A DNA stretch of 64,000 bases from assembly GCF_002088935.1 (NCBI RefSeq), contig NZ_NCSS01000006.1, forward strand, positions 2,636,407 through 2,700,406. The letters are read 5' to 3'. Source of the DNA: Henriciella litoralis. Its GTDB lineage: Bacteria > Pseudomonadota > Alphaproteobacteria > Caulobacterales > Hyphomonadaceae. The translations under genes and the position numbers were made by a program. Below are positions 47,871-56,155 of the stretch, one piece after another; within the stretch, counting starts at the first letter, position 1; every line of letters begins with the position of its first letter. The notes below the pieces were generated by a model, which did not search any database, was not told the DNA's origin, and saw only the letters and a program-made list of their open reading frames with translations.

Positions 47871-49321
47871 CAGGCGGCGGCACGGATTTCCGAAGAATCG
47901 CCGCCCTTGCGGGCAGATTCGACTTCGACCAGTTCTTTGTGAAGAAGGCGGACAGCCTCGTCATAATCTTCTTCGGCGACGATGGTCTGAAGATCGGTAT
48001 TGCCTGTCATCTGATGCAGGCCGAGAAGGCGGACGCCGCCTTCATGCAGCGCCATGCTGGCGCGGGCGGTGAGGCCCGGAAGGTCAAGATTGGCGCCGAT
48101 TACAGACACGATTGCTACCTTTCGAATGGAGACTTCGGAGTTCTCATATACTGCTTCGAGGTCGGCCGCAGCCCGTTTGAGGGCTTTGCGTGTGCAATTT
48201 ACATAGTGGGTGATCGTATTGGCGTTCGAGCACTTTGAAACGATCCAGATATTGTGGCGTGTCAGGGCTTTCAGGATCTCGGCATCATAGCCTTTGACGC
48301 CGACCATATCCTGCTCAAAGAGCGAGAAGGCGTAGAGGCTTTCGATGCCCGTGACGATCTCTGCGCGCGCTTCGTCAGGATGGAAGTCGTCCGTAATGAT
48401 CGTGCCGGCATCGTGGGGGTCAAACGTGTTCTTGACGCGCAGCGGAACGCCCGCCTGACGAAGGCCTTTAGCGGCTTTCGGGTGGACCGCTTCCATGCCC
48501 ATATTCGAGAGCTGGTCGGCCACATCATAATTGGTCTTGCCGATCTTGAAGACCTTGTCGTCTCCAATCAGCTTGGGATCCGCACTGGAGAGGTGGAATT
48601 CCTTATGGATGATCGCTTCGGCAGCGCCTGTAAGCGCGCCAACACGCGAGAATGTGACCTCGGTGTAGCCACGATCATAAAGCTTCACCATGCCTTCGAG
48701 GCAACTTGCATAGCCGGTCAGGATGGGGAGTTCGCGCGAGCAGTCGATGCCTGCCATTGAGGTCTGGATCCGCTCGTCGAGGGTCATTTTCTCCTCGTCG
48801 CGCCACCCGGTCAGGTCAACAAAAACGGCGTTCACATCATGCTGGCGTAGCAGCAGGGCAGTGTTGTGCGCTGAGTGGGCTTCGCCGAGCGCTGCGAGCA
48901 TTTCGCGAACGGTCAGCAGGTGCTCGTCGAGGCGGAACTGGCCGTAGGAGCAGAGGCGGTGAAGGTCGATCAGACAGTTGCGAACGCCTTCGACGCGCTC
49001 AAGCACGAAATTGTCAGCGACCTTGCAGTCAGTGTGATCGCCGAAGACTTCGGCGTTCTTTTTACGCATGGCCTTGGAGAGGTCTGTGAGGGCCTCGCTC
49101 CATTGCCACTTGTTTTCAGCGCTGGCGAACAGGCTGTAGACGCCGGGCTTGCCCGACTTTTTGTGCTCAAGCAGCAGATTGGTCATGCCGGCATAGGCCG
49201 AGACGACAAAAATTCGATTGTAGAGGTCGTTGCCCTCGCGTCCGTTGATCAGGACGTTTTCAAGGATGACAGGTGTGTTTGCGATGGACGTGCCACCGAT
49301 TTTTTCGACGGTATGAGTCAT
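47870..49321 (-). CDS. ask: Aspartate kinase, ectoine-cluster type
   Basis: 483 residues. It phosphorylates aspartate, the first step towards aspartate semialdehyde for ectoine. The N-terminal VEKIGGTSIANTP and later SRVGALTGAAEAIIHKEFHLSSADPKLIGDDKVFKIGKTNYDVADQLSNMGMEAVHPKA are the kinase core; two ACT-like segments follow (VGVKGYDAEILKALTRHNIWIVSKC, VSIRKVAIVSVIGANLDLPG). This divergent Ask_Ect class is found with ectABC and is thought to be less feedback-inhibited. It lies 105 bp after ectC, behind a hairpin. Confidence 0.93.
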   Translation of the reverse strand: MTHTVEKIGGTSIANTPVILENVLINGREGNDLYNRIFVVSAYAGMTNLLLEHKKSGKPGVYSLFASAENKWQWSEALTDLSKAMRKKNAEVFGDHTDCKVADNFVLERVEGVRNCLIDLHRLCSYGQFRLDEHLLTVREMLAALGEAHSAHNTALLLRQHDVNAVFVDLTGWRDEEKMTLDERIQTSMAGIDCSRELPILTGYASCLEGMVKLYDRGYTEVTFSRVGALTGAAEAIIHKEFHLSSADPKLIGDDKVFKIGKTNYDVADQLSNMGMEAVHPKAAKGLRQAGVPLRVKNTFDPHDAGTIITDDFHPDEARAEIVTGIESLYAFSLFEQDMVGVKGYDAEILKALTRHNIWIVSKCSNANTITHYVNCTRKALKRAAADLEAVYENSEVSIRKVAIVSVIGANLDLPGLTARASMALHEGGVRLLGLHQMTGNTDLQTIVAEEDYDEAVRLLHKELVEVESARKGGDSSEIRAAA

Positions 49322-49339
49322 GGTCCGGTTTCCCGAGAA

Positions 49340-49392
49340 TTTGGTCTGGTTGGGGAGCGGCAGCCCTTCAGGCCTGTTGGCCGAAAGGCTGC
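49340..49392 (-). promoter_or_regulatory. Hairpin and TTTGGTCTGGTT element between ectC and ask
   Basis: An imperfect stem (49360-49392; arms GCAGCCTTTCGGCC / GGCCTGAAGGGCTGC on the minus strand) without a T-tract is followed by the 12-mer TTTGGTCTGGTT (49340-49351 on the plus strand). The same 12-mer occurs between ectA and ectB. It may be a processing or stability element that sets the ratio of Ask to EctABC. Inference. Confidence 0.4.
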
Positions 49393-49426
49393 TTCCCTGG
49401 AATATTAGAGCCGATTGGCAGATCTA

Positions 49427-49816
49427 TTAGAGATCTTCCGGCGCAGCATATGAGCCGTCAGCCTGATGTACTTCCTTGCCCGTAACAGGCGGATTGAAGC
49501 AGCAGGCCATGTGAAGCTCTTCTTCTGCGCGCAGCGTGTGCTTGTCGTGCAGATTGAGGCCGTACATGACGCCGGGCTTGATCTGGTGCGTCTCGCCGGT
49601 GGCGTGATCGGTGATCGATCCCTTGCCGGCCATGCAGTAGACGCTCTCAAAGTGGTTCTTGTAGTGAAAGGTGTGCTCCGATCCGGCTTCCAGCACGGTG
49701 ATGTGGAAGCTGAAGCCCATATTGTCGTCTGCCAGCAACAACCGGTAGGAGGTCCACTGCGCATCAGAGACGGCGCGGTCGGTGCCTTTAAGCTCATTCA
49801 GGTCGCGTACAATCAT
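49427..49816 (-). CDS. ectC: L-ectoine synthase EctC
   Basis: 129 residues, the usual size. A cupin enzyme that cyclises N-gamma-acetyl-diaminobutyrate to ectoine. MIVRDLNELKGTDR at the start, RLLLADDNMGFSFHITVLEAGSEHTFHYKNHFESVYCMAGKGSI near 28-72 and LHDKHTLRAEEELHMACCFNPPVTG are characteristic, and the metal-binding Glu, Tyr and His residues of the cupin are in place. It follows ectB by five bases. Confidence 0.96.
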   Translation of the reverse strand: MIVRDLNELKGTDRAVSDAQWTSYRLLLADDNMGFSFHITVLEAGSEHTFHYKNHFESVYCMAGKGSITDHATGETHQIKPGVMYGLNLHDKHTLRAEEELHMACCFNPPVTGKEVHQADGSYAAPEDL

Positions 49817-49821
49817 GTGTC

Positions 49822-51123
49822 TTACTCCGCTGCGATTTTGAAGCTGGAAAGCGCGTCGCTGGTGGCCGACTTCAGAATGTCGAGGCCCTTTTCGAACATG
49901 TCGACAGGCGTTGTGAGCGGTGCAAGCACCTTCACGACTTCGCCGTCGGCGCCGGAGGTCTCGATGATGAGGCCTTTTTCGAAGGCGCGGCTACAGATGT
50001 CGGAGGCGAGCTCTCCTGACCCCACATCGACGCCTTGCATCATGCCGCGGCCTTTAAGCTTGGCACCATCGATCATGTCGGCGATGTCCTTCAGGCCAGC
50101 GTGAAGGATGTCGGCTTTCTTGGCGACGTCCTTTTCGAACGCGTCGTCTTTCCAGAACTTCTCGAGCGCCACGCGGGCGGTCACGAAGGCGTGGTTGTTG
50201 CCGCGGAACGTGCCGTTGTGTTCGGCTGGTTTCCAGATGTCGTGTTCTTTCTTGAGAAGGACACACGCAAATGGGAGGCCCATGCCGGACAGCGATTTGG
50301 CCTGGGTCACGATATCAGGCTTGATGCCAGCTTCCTCGAAGCCGAAATACTTGCCCGAACGGCCGCAACCGGACTGGATGTCATCGACGATCAGCAGGGC
50401 GCCATGCTTCTTCGCGAGGCGGGCAATGCCTTGCATCCATTCGATGGACGCGGCGTTGAGGCCACCTTCGCCCTGAATAGGCTCAAAGATGAAGGCTGCA
50501 GGTGCATCGACGCCGGATGACGAGTTCTCGAGAAGCATCTCGATCTGCTCGATCGTATCGATGTCTTCGCCGAATGCGTTGGCGTAAGGCATGTGGGTCG
50601 TGCCATTGAGGCCGCTACCGCCCATGCCAGCACCTGCGCGCTTGCCAGCATTACCGGTCAGCGCAAGGGCGCCCATCGTCATGCCGTGGAAGCCATTGGT
50701 AAAGGCGATGACATTGTTGCGCTTGGTCACCTTGCGGGCGAGCTTCACGGCGGCTTCGACGGCGTTCGTGCCGGTTGGGCCTGTCATCATGATCTTGTAA
50801 TCGTCCATGCCGCGCGGCTTGAGGATATAGTCCTCAAAAGCGCTCAGCCAGTCGGCCTTGGCATCGGTGTACATGTCGAGACCGTGTGCAACGCCATCAC
50901 GCGTGATGTGCGCAATCAGCGCGTCCTTCATGTCGGGATCGTTGTGGCCGTAGTTCAGCGTCGAACAACCGGCAAGAAAATCGATATAGGTCTTGCCGTC
51001 GGCGTCGGTCATGGTTGAGCCGGTGGCTTTCACGAATAGCGTATCGAAGTTGCGGCAATAGCTGCGCACCTGCGACTCGCGTCGTTCGAAAATATTGTCT
51101 TGTTTAAGGTCAGTGAACGGCAT
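49822..51123 (-). CDS. ectB: Diaminobutyrate-2-oxoglutarate transaminase EctB
   Basis: 433 residues. A class III PLP aminotransferase that makes L-2,4-diaminobutyrate from aspartate semialdehyde and glutamate. Conserved TGPTGTNAVEAAVKLARK near 115-132, LLIVDDIQSGCGRSG near 238-252 and the PLP lysine in TQAKSLSGMGLP near 265-276. ATG 51123 is chosen because AGGAG lies upstream and the sequence then begins MPFTDLKQDNIFERRES as in homologues; the longer open frame has no ribosome site. The 61-bp gap to ectA contains a tandem repeat. Confidence 0.95.
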   Translation of the reverse strand: MPFTDLKQDNIFERRESQVRSYCRNFDTLFVKATGSTMTDADGKTYIDFLAGCSTLNYGHNDPDMKDALIAHITRDGVAHGLDMYTDAKADWLSAFEDYILKPRGMDDYKIMMTGPTGTNAVEAAVKLARKVTKRNNVIAFTNGFHGMTMGALALTGNAGKRAGAGMGGSGLNGTTHMPYANAFGEDIDTIEQIEMLLENSSSGVDAPAAFIFEPIQGEGGLNAASIEWMQGIARLAKKHGALLIVDDIQSGCGRSGKYFGFEEAGIKPDIVTQAKSLSGMGLPFACVLLKKEHDIWKPAEHNGTFRGNNHAFVTARVALEKFWKDDAFEKDVAKKADILHAGLKDIADMIDGAKLKGRGMMQGVDVGSGELASDICSRAFEKGLIIETSGADGEVVKVLAPLTTPVDMFEKGLDILKSATSDALSSFKIAAE

Positions 51124-51140
51124 GCGTTCTGCTCCTGTTT

Positions 51141-51162
51141 TTTGGTCTGGTTTGGTCTGGTT
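51141..51162 (-). repeat. Tandem 10-bp repeat between ectA and ectB
   Basis: TTTGGTCTGG occurs twice in a row (51141-51160 on the plus strand) followed by TT, just upstream of the ectB ribosome site. A third copy is found before ask. The role is unknown; an mRNA-level element is possible. Confidence 0.6.
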
Positions 51163-51184
51163 CGGATAGTCTTTTGTCGACTGC

Positions 51185-51691
51185 TCAGCCGGATGGCGGC
51201 AGATCGAACGGGCCGATGGTGACAAGAACTTCGCTGTCATGGCGGCCTTTGAAATGGCGCTCCTTGTCGAAAAACAACTCGTCTTTCAGGGGAGCACCCA
51301 ACCAGCGTGCGACACTTCTGAAGAGGCCCCAGGAGGCGTCATTGTCTGGCGTAATCGTGGTTTTGAGGTAGCGGACATTCTTACACGCGGGGCGTGAGAA
51401 AATGTCGGCGATGAGTTTCTTGGGAAGGCGCTTGCCGCGAGCTTTCTCGCCGACGGCAACCTGCCACAGAAAAAAGGTATCAGGCTCTTCAGGCGGAATA
51501 TGACCGCTGACCCAGGCGATAACTTCGCCGTCCTCACGCGCGAGCGCGCAGGTCTGGGCAAAATGCGTTGTCTGGATCAGATTCATATAAAGTGAATTGG
51601 TGTCGAGCGGCGGGCAGGCAGCGACAAGATCGTGCACGGCAGCGCCGTCCTCGCTCTTCGGGGATGTAATTTCCATACTTGCCAATTCCAT
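51185..51691 (-). CDS. ectA: L-2,4-diaminobutyrate N-gamma-acetyltransferase EctA
   Basis: 168 residues, a GNAT-fold acetyltransferase that acetylates diaminobutyrate. DTNSLYMNLIQTTHFAQTCALAREDGEVIAWVSGHIPPEEPDTFFLWQVAV near 32-82 is the EctA signature, and RGKRLPKKLIADI is the acetyl-CoA loop. ATG 51691 is preferred; a GTG at 51700 and an ATG at 51676 are alternatives that change only the first residues. It heads the ectABC-ask transcript and is divergent from ectR. Confidence 0.94.
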   Translation of the reverse strand: MELASMEITSPKSEDGAAVHDLVAACPPLDTNSLYMNLIQTTHFAQTCALAREDGEVIAWVSGHIPPEEPDTFFLWQVAVGEKARGKRLPKKLIADIFSRPACKNVRYLKTTITPDNDASWGLFRSVARWLGAPLKDELFFDKERHFKGRHDSEVLVTIGPFDLPPSG

Positions 51692-51784
51692 AGCTAACAC
51701 CTTGACCGGCCTTGAAAGTGCGCAAAGTCGCTGCGCTGAGCCGAAATCTACGTTTTTCGTTCGTTCGATAGTTTGTTTGACGAT

Positions 51785-51813
51785 CTATATATATAGCGAG
51801 CTGAAGACTTCAA
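51785..51813 (-). promoter_or_regulatory. Predicted ectA promoter with 12-bp palindrome (candidate EctR operator)
   Basis: On the minus strand TTGAAG (51813-51808) and TATATA (51791-51786) are 16 bp apart. The perfect palindrome CTATATATATAG (51785-51796) overlaps the -10 box. EctR1 of Methylomicrobium is known to bind a pseudopalindrome overlapping the ectA -10 region, so this is the best operator candidate. The surrounding 51700-51935 region is unusually AT-rich for the window. Confidence 0.5.
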
Positions 51814-51935
51814 CCCCACTCCGCATAGCTGCGCAAACCGCCGTGATCTCCTTTAAAAACGCAGTGTCAGCCTATATGTTCCAGAGAATACTTAGATGAT
51901 AAAATAATTCTCTTATTAAAGGATGTCCTGTAAAT

Positions 51936-52505
51936 ATGGCACAACTCTCTGAAGGTTATGAGGCAGTCCGGCTGTCGGCCGCACATGCCGAAATGTGGAG
52001 CGATGATGACATGCAGGACCAAGGTGAAGTTGCGCTGGTCGCTTTGCGCCGCGTACTCAAGGCGACTGCCAATAATGTGAAGGCCGTGGCGCACAAGACC
52101 GGGCTGACCGCGTCGCAGCTTCTCGTGCTTCAGGTGCTGAAGACACAAGGGGACACGCTGACCGGCAATCTCGCGCGCGCGGTAGATCTAAAGCAGGCGA
52201 CGATTTCGATCCTGCTGGACAGGCTGCAGGAAAATGGCCTGGTTGAGCGTCGCCGCGGGGAGACGGACCGTCGCCGTGTCTGGGTTCATATCACCGATAA
52301 GGGTCTGAAAGCGTTGGAGGGCGCACCGGACTTGCTGCAGGAAACCTTCCGCTCCCGTTTTCAGGCCTTGCCTGAATGGGAGCAGGCCAGTGTTGTTGCC
52401 GCACTTCTGCGCGTGGTTTCTCTTATGGATGCCGAAAAACTGGATGCTGCACCGCTGCTCGATGTGGGCGGCGTGAATGATCCGCCGCATAACGGGCAGG
52501 AGTAG
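51936..52505 (+). CDS. ectR: MarR-family regulator of ectoine genes EctR
   Basis: 189 residues with a winged-helix MarR domain about 40-150: ALRRVLKATANNVKAVAHKTGLTASQLLVLQVLKTQGDTLTGNLARAVDLKQATISILLDRLQENGLVERRRGETDRRRVWVHITDKGLKAL. Divergent position next to ectA and an extended N-terminus are typical of EctR, a repressor relieved by high osmolarity. AAAGGA precedes ATG 51936 by 12 bases. Between 51883 and 51912 AGAGAAT and ATTCTCT form a spaced inverted repeat near its start, possibly an autoregulatory site. Confidence 0.9.
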   Translation: MAQLSEGYEAVRLSAAHAEMWSDDDMQDQGEVALVALRRVLKATANNVKAVAHKTGLTASQLLVLQVLKTQGDTLTGNLARAVDLKQATISILLDRLQENGLVERRRGETDRRRVWVHITDKGLKALEGAPDLLQETFRSRFQALPEWEQASVVAALLRVVSLMDAEKLDAAPLLDVGGVNDPPHNGQE

Positions 52506-52623
52506 CTGATCAAAGCGCTCGCAGCGCGCCGGATTCGCGTGCCTGGCCCGCGTTTTCCATTTGAAACAGGCATGAACTGAATTACGCTCTTTGCGTGTAG
52601 CTGATGGAAAATGGAGTTCCAGC

Positions 52624-53184
52624 ATGAAGAAAACTGTAGTGGCCCTGGCATTTGTGCTGGCTGGTGGACTTGTCGCGGCATGCGGCGGGGGCGAGAGCGA
52701 AACCCCCGAAGCGCCGGAGGAGACCTCCCCAAGCGTGCCAGAGAAACCGGAGCCGGGCGATGTTGAACAACAGCCGCAGGCTGCAGAGGTGGAAGAAGAG
52801 CCGCAGGCTGCTGAGGTAGACGTCGAAGAAAACATCGAGCTTGCCGGTTTGCCCGCGCCTTACAATACCGCTGACTATGAGCGCGGCCGCCGTGTCTTTC
52901 TCCAGTGCTCTTCCTGCCATTCGATCGCGGAAGGCGGCCCGACCCTGATCGGCCCAAACCTGCATGGCCTGTTCTCGCGCAAGGTTGGAAGCCTCGAAGG
53001 CTATGAGTATTCAAAAGCCCTTCAGGAAGCTGATTTTGAGTGGACGCCTGAGCAATTGGAGAAGTGGCTCACACGGCCGCGTGACTTCCTGCCTGGCAAC
53101 AAGATGAGCTTTGCCGGCGTCCAGCGTCCTGATGATCGCGCAAGTGTCATCGCTTATGTGATGGTCGAGTCCGGCTACGAATAG
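52624..53184 (+). CDS. Membrane-anchored monoheme cytochrome c (lipoprotein)
   Basis: 186 residues. Leader with lipobox VAAC (Cys20) followed by a Glu/Pro-rich linker containing a twice-repeated PQAAEVxxE unit. The cytochrome c domain starts near 80; the heme site is CSSCH at 95-99, with the distal Met in GNKMSFAGVQRPDDR. It resembles cytochrome c2/c552-type class I proteins tethered by a lipid anchor (as with CycM-like carriers), so it probably carries electrons in the periplasm to a terminal oxidase. GGAG precedes ATG 52624. Its terminator lies inside the end of the convergent moeA gene. Confidence 0.88.
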   Translation: MKKTVVALAFVLAGGLVAACGGGESETPEAPEETSPSVPEKPEPGDVEQQPQAAEVEEEPQAAEVDVEENIELAGLPAPYNTADYERGRRVFLQCSSCHSIAEGGPTLIGPNLHGLFSRKVGSLEGYEYSKALQEADFEWTPEQLEKWLTRPRDFLPGNKMSFAGVQRPDDRASVIAYVMVESGYE

Positions 53185-53211
53185 CGGTTCGAAACCACAT
53201 CTAGAAAGCTG

Positions 53212-54405
53212 TCAGAGCTGGCCGATCAATAATATGTCGGCCAGCTCTCCTTTTTTGAGGGCTGGGGCATTCGGCAAGCGGCGCAGAAGCGCAGCGCTGG
53301 TTCGGAATGGCGTAATCAGCGAGCTATCCTGATTGGGCACGGGGTGAGCTTGCAACTGGCCTTGGCCGTCAACCTCGATCCGGGCCCGCATAAAGTGTTC
53401 GCGCGGGCCGTTCGCGCCGATGTCAGTTGCGACAGCCGCCTTGATGCGGCGATGCGGGGTGCCACTGACCAGAGGCTTCAAGAACAACCAGGCGCAGACC
53501 AGCGCCGAGGCCGGATTGCCGGGAAGGCCAAGCACGACATCCGGGCCACGCGTCGAAAACCAGGTTGGTTTGCCGGGACGCACGGCGATCTTTTCAAAGA
53601 CGGGCGTGAAGCCAGCGGCCGCGAAGGCAGGGCGCATCAAATCGTGATCGCCGACCGAGGCGCCGCCGACGGGCAAGAAGATGTCGATATCTGTCGCGGC
53701 CTCGATATGTGAGGCGATAGATTCCATCGTGTCGGACGCTGTGCCGAGATCGACAGGCTCGCCGCCCCAATCGCGGATGAGCGCGGCGAGGGCGACAGGG
53801 TTCGAGTTCGCGATCTCGCCGCGTGACAGCGTAGAACCGGGGGCTTTCAACTCATTTCCATTGGCGAGGATGCCGACACGGGGGCGGCGTGTGACACTCA
53901 CCGTGCCGATATTGCCCGCGGCGATGAGGGCGAGTTCAGCCGCGCCAAGCCGCGACCCGGCCTCGACGAGGCGGTCGCCTTGTTTGAAGTCGAGGCCCGC
54001 GCGGCGGATGAACTGAGGCGCCTCATAGGCTTCGCGGCAGATCAGCGTGTCGCCGGTCCGGTCGGCGTCTTCCTGGATGACAATGTGATCGGCGCCTGCC
54101 GGAATTTCCCCGCCGGTGAAGATTCGGACGGCCTCGCCCTGATCTAGCTTTCCCGTAAAAGGATTGCCGGCCGGGCTTTCGCCGATGACGTTGAGTTCAG
54201 CGCCCGGGGATTTCACATCGGAGAGGCGCACGGCGTAGCCATCCATGGCGGACATGTCCGTTGGCGGACGGCTTGCGGCTGCGCTCACATCTTCGGCGAG
54301 GATACGCCCGTGTGCCGCTTCGAGGGCGACGGTGTCGACCTTGAGGCCTGGCGCGTGCGCCTTCAGCTGCGCGAACGCTTCTTCGACGCTAATCATGCCG
54401 GTCAT
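53212..54405 (-). CDS. moeA: Molybdopterin molybdotransferase MoeA
   Basis: 397 residues. It inserts molybdate into adenylylated molybdopterin. [11 protein letters not shown] near 48-58, [19 protein letters not shown] near 95-113, [27 protein letters not shown] near 195-221, [14 protein letters not shown] near 245-258 and [21 protein letters not shown] are all standard. Its start overlaps the moaC stop (54402-54405), and it is the last gene of the long minus-strand array. Confidence 0.94.
   Translation of the reverse strand: MTGMISVEEAFAQLKAHAPGLKVDTVALEAAHGRILAEDVSAAASRPPTDMSAMDGYAVRLSDVKSPGAELNVIGESPAGNPFTGKLDQGEAVRIFTGGEIPAGADHIVIQEDADRTGDTLICREAYEAPQFIRRAGLDFKQGDRLVEAGSRLGAAELALIAAGNIGTVSVTRRPRVGILANGNELKAPGSTLSRGEIANSNPVALAALIRDWGGEPVDLGTASDTMESIASHIEAATDIDIFLPVGGASVGDHDLMRPAFAAAGFTPVFEKIAVRPGKPTWFSTRGPDVVLGLPGNPASALVCAWLFLKPLVSGTPHRRIKAAVATDIGANGPREHFMRARIEVDGQGQLQAHPVPNQDSSLITPFRTSAALLRRLPNAPALKKGELADILLIGQL
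53215..53255 (+). terminator. Terminator of the cytochrome c gene, located inside the 3' end of moeA
   Basis: Perfect 11-base arms GAGCTGGCCGA (53215-53225) / TCGGCCAGCTC (53237-53247) with an 11-base AT-rich loop, followed by CCTTTTTT. The hairpin codes for the last residues of MoeA on the other strand. Confidence 0.88.
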
Positions 54406-54884
54406 TGGTCAGCCTTGCGGTAGTCACCGGACTTTCCGCCGGTCTTTTCTGTGAGCTCAATCGCCTCGATGACCATGGCCTTATCGACGGCTTTCAGCAT
54501 GTCGTAGATCGTAAGGCAGGCGGCCGAGACGGCTGTCAGCGCCTCCATCTCGACGCCGGTCTGGCCGGACGTTTTGACCCGTGCTGTCACGATGAGCGCG
54601 GGCTCGTTTTCTGCCGGTTCGATGGCGACCTTTACGCTCGACAGGGCGAGCGGGTGGCAGAGCGGGATGAGATCAGAGGTTCGTTTGGCCGCCATGATCC
54701 CGGCAAGCTCGGCAATGGCGATGGGGTCGCCCTTTCTGGTGTCGCGGCTTTTGGCGAGGGCGAGCGTCGCCGGGGCCATGCGGACGCGGCCTGTCGCGAT
54801 GGCGATGCGCTCGGTCACGGCCTTGTCGCCGACATCGACCATGCGGGCGCGGCCGTCAGGCCCGATATGGGTCAGCCCGCTCAA
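54402..54884 (-). CDS. moaC: Cyclic pyranopterin monophosphate synthase MoaC
   Basis: 160 residues. With MoaA it converts GTP to cyclic pyranopterin monophosphate. [22 protein letters not shown] near 15-36, [16 protein letters not shown] near 71-86, [33 protein letters not shown] near 103-135 and [11 protein letters not shown] at the C-terminus identify it unambiguously. It overlaps moaB upstream and moeA downstream by four bases each. Confidence 0.96.
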   Translation of the reverse strand: MSGLTHIGPDGRARMVDVGDKAVTERIAIATGRVRMAPATLALAKSRDTRKGDPIAIAELAGIMAAKRTSDLIPLCHPLALSSVKVAIEPAENEPALIVTARVKTSGQTGVEMEALTAVSAACLTIYDMLKAVDKAMVIEAIELTEKTGGKSGDYRKADQ

Positions 54885-55426
54885 TGTCCATGCTCCACAT
54901 GTTCCATGAGGCGCGGCATCAGTTCAACGAGGTTGCAGGGCTTGTGGCGGCTGTCGAGTTGCAGCGAGATGACCTTGTCCCAGCCATCCTTCACCGCGCC
55001 GTTTGAGCCGGGCAGGCAGAATATGAAGGTCCCATTCGCAAGCCCGGCGACGGCGCGAGATTGTAAGGTCGAAAGGCCGACACTCTCAAAGCTGACCTGG
55101 TGAAAGATCACCGAGAAGCCTTCGATGACCTTGTCGAAGAGCGGCATGACCGCTTCTGGCGTCACATCGCGGCCCGTAAGGCCCGTGCCACCGGAACTGA
55201 TGATCACGTCGACATCCGGATCAGCGATGAGGGCGGAGACTTTGGCGCGGATCGCGGCCTTGTCGTCCGGGACGATGGCGCGTTCGGCCACTTCATGGCC
55301 CGCCGCTTCAATGCGTTTGACGAGCGTCATGCCTGAGGTGTCAGTTTCCAGCGTGCGTGTGTCGCTCATGATCAGCACGGCAATCCGTACAGGGATGAAT
55401 TTCAGCTTCTCATTTATGCCGTGCAT
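54881..55426 (-). CDS. moaB: Molybdopterin adenylyltransferase-like MoaB
   Basis: 181 residues, MoCF_biosynth fold. [18 protein letters not shown] near 15-32, [47 protein letters not shown] near 70-116, and [24 protein letters not shown] near 133-156 are typical of MoaB/MogA proteins that adenylylate molybdopterin. ATG 55426 is chosen; it lies one base after the moaE stop. There is no separate mogA in view, so MoaB probably fills that role. Confidence 0.93.
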   Translation of the reverse strand: MHGINEKLKFIPVRIAVLIMSDTRTLETDTSGMTLVKRIEAAGHEVAERAIVPDDKAAIRAKVSALIADPDVDVIISSGGTGLTGRDVTPEAVMPLFDKVIEGFSVIFHQVSFESVGLSTLQSRAVAGLANGTFIFCLPGSNGAVKDGWDKVISLQLDSRHKPCNLVELMPRLMEHVEHGH

Positions 55427-55427
55427 T

Positions 55428-55895
55428 TCAGGCGGTCTCCGTCTTGTCGTTTTTCCAGCGCGCATTGTCGCGATAGTCCTGGGTGCGCGGTTCAATCCAG
55501 CGCTCGCCATCTGAGGTGACTTCCTTTTTCCAGAAGACGGCCTCGGTTTTCAGATAATCCATCAGAAAGTCGGCCGCTTCGAACGCGGCGCGCCGATGAG
55601 CGGAGGCCGTCGCAACGAACACGATCGGTTCGGCCGGGGCCATGTCGCCGGTACGATGGATGATCTGCGCGGCTGTCAGCGGCCAGCGGGTGAGGGCCGC
55701 GTCGAGCGCGTTTTGCATGCCGCGCTCGGTCATTGGTGAATAGGCCTGAAGGTGAAGCGTGCTGACGGTTTTGTCTGACGCCCTGTCGCGCACAAGCCCG
55801 ATAAAGCTGACAATGGCGCCCGCGCCCTCGGCCCGCGCCTGAAAGCTGGCAAGCGCGTCTGATGGGCTGAACGGTAGGTCGGTGAGCGTAATCAA
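55428..55895 (-). CDS. moaE: Molybdopterin synthase catalytic subunit MoaE
   Basis: 155 residues. With MoaD it adds the dithiolene sulfurs to cyclic pyranopterin monophosphate. GAGAIVSFIGLVRD near 24-37, LHLQAYSPMTERGMQNALD near 46-64, IIHRTGDMAPAEPIVFVATASAHRRAAFEAADFLMDYLKTEAVFWKKE near 79-125 contain the conserved His/Arg and the active-site lysines. It lies eight bases after moaD. Confidence 0.95.
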   Translation of the reverse strand: MITLTDLPFSPSDALASFQARAEGAGAIVSFIGLVRDRASDKTVSTLHLQAYSPMTERGMQNALDAALTRWPLTAAQIIHRTGDMAPAEPIVFVATASAHRRAAFEAADFLMDYLKTEAVFWKKEVTSDGERWIEPRTQDYRDNARWKNDKTETA

Positions 55896-55903
55896 GATCT
55901 GGC

Positions 55904-56152
55904 CTATCCGCCGCCGACGGGCGGCATAAAGGCCACTTCGTCGCCGTCTGAAACAGGCTGAGGGCCGTCTACAATCTCACTGTTGAGCGCGAGCCGGACG
56001 GTCTGTTCCAGCAGGGCGCCGTTCGTGGCTTTTGTCTCGTCGAGCCAGTGGCGAAGCGCGAGCGTGTCGCGGACTTCTGGCGGCAGGGTGATGGCTTCGC
56101 CGGCAGTGCCGGTGACGTCGCTGAGGCGTCCGAAGTAGAGGATCTGCACCAT
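55904..56152 (-). CDS. moaD: Molybdopterin synthase sulfur carrier subunit MoaD
   Basis: 82 residues with a ubiquitin-like fold ending in Gly-Gly-Gly (MPPVGGG). The terminal Gly is thiocarboxylated and donates sulfur in the MoaD-MoaE complex. LYFGRLSDVTGTAGEAITLP at the start and VSDGDEVAFMPPVGGG at the end match the family. It starts three bases after the moaA stop. Confidence 0.94.
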   Translation of the reverse strand: MVQILYFGRLSDVTGTAGEAITLPPEVRDTLALRHWLDETKATNGALLEQTVRLALNSEIVDGPQPVSDGDEVAFMPPVGGG

Positions 56153-56155
56153 TGG

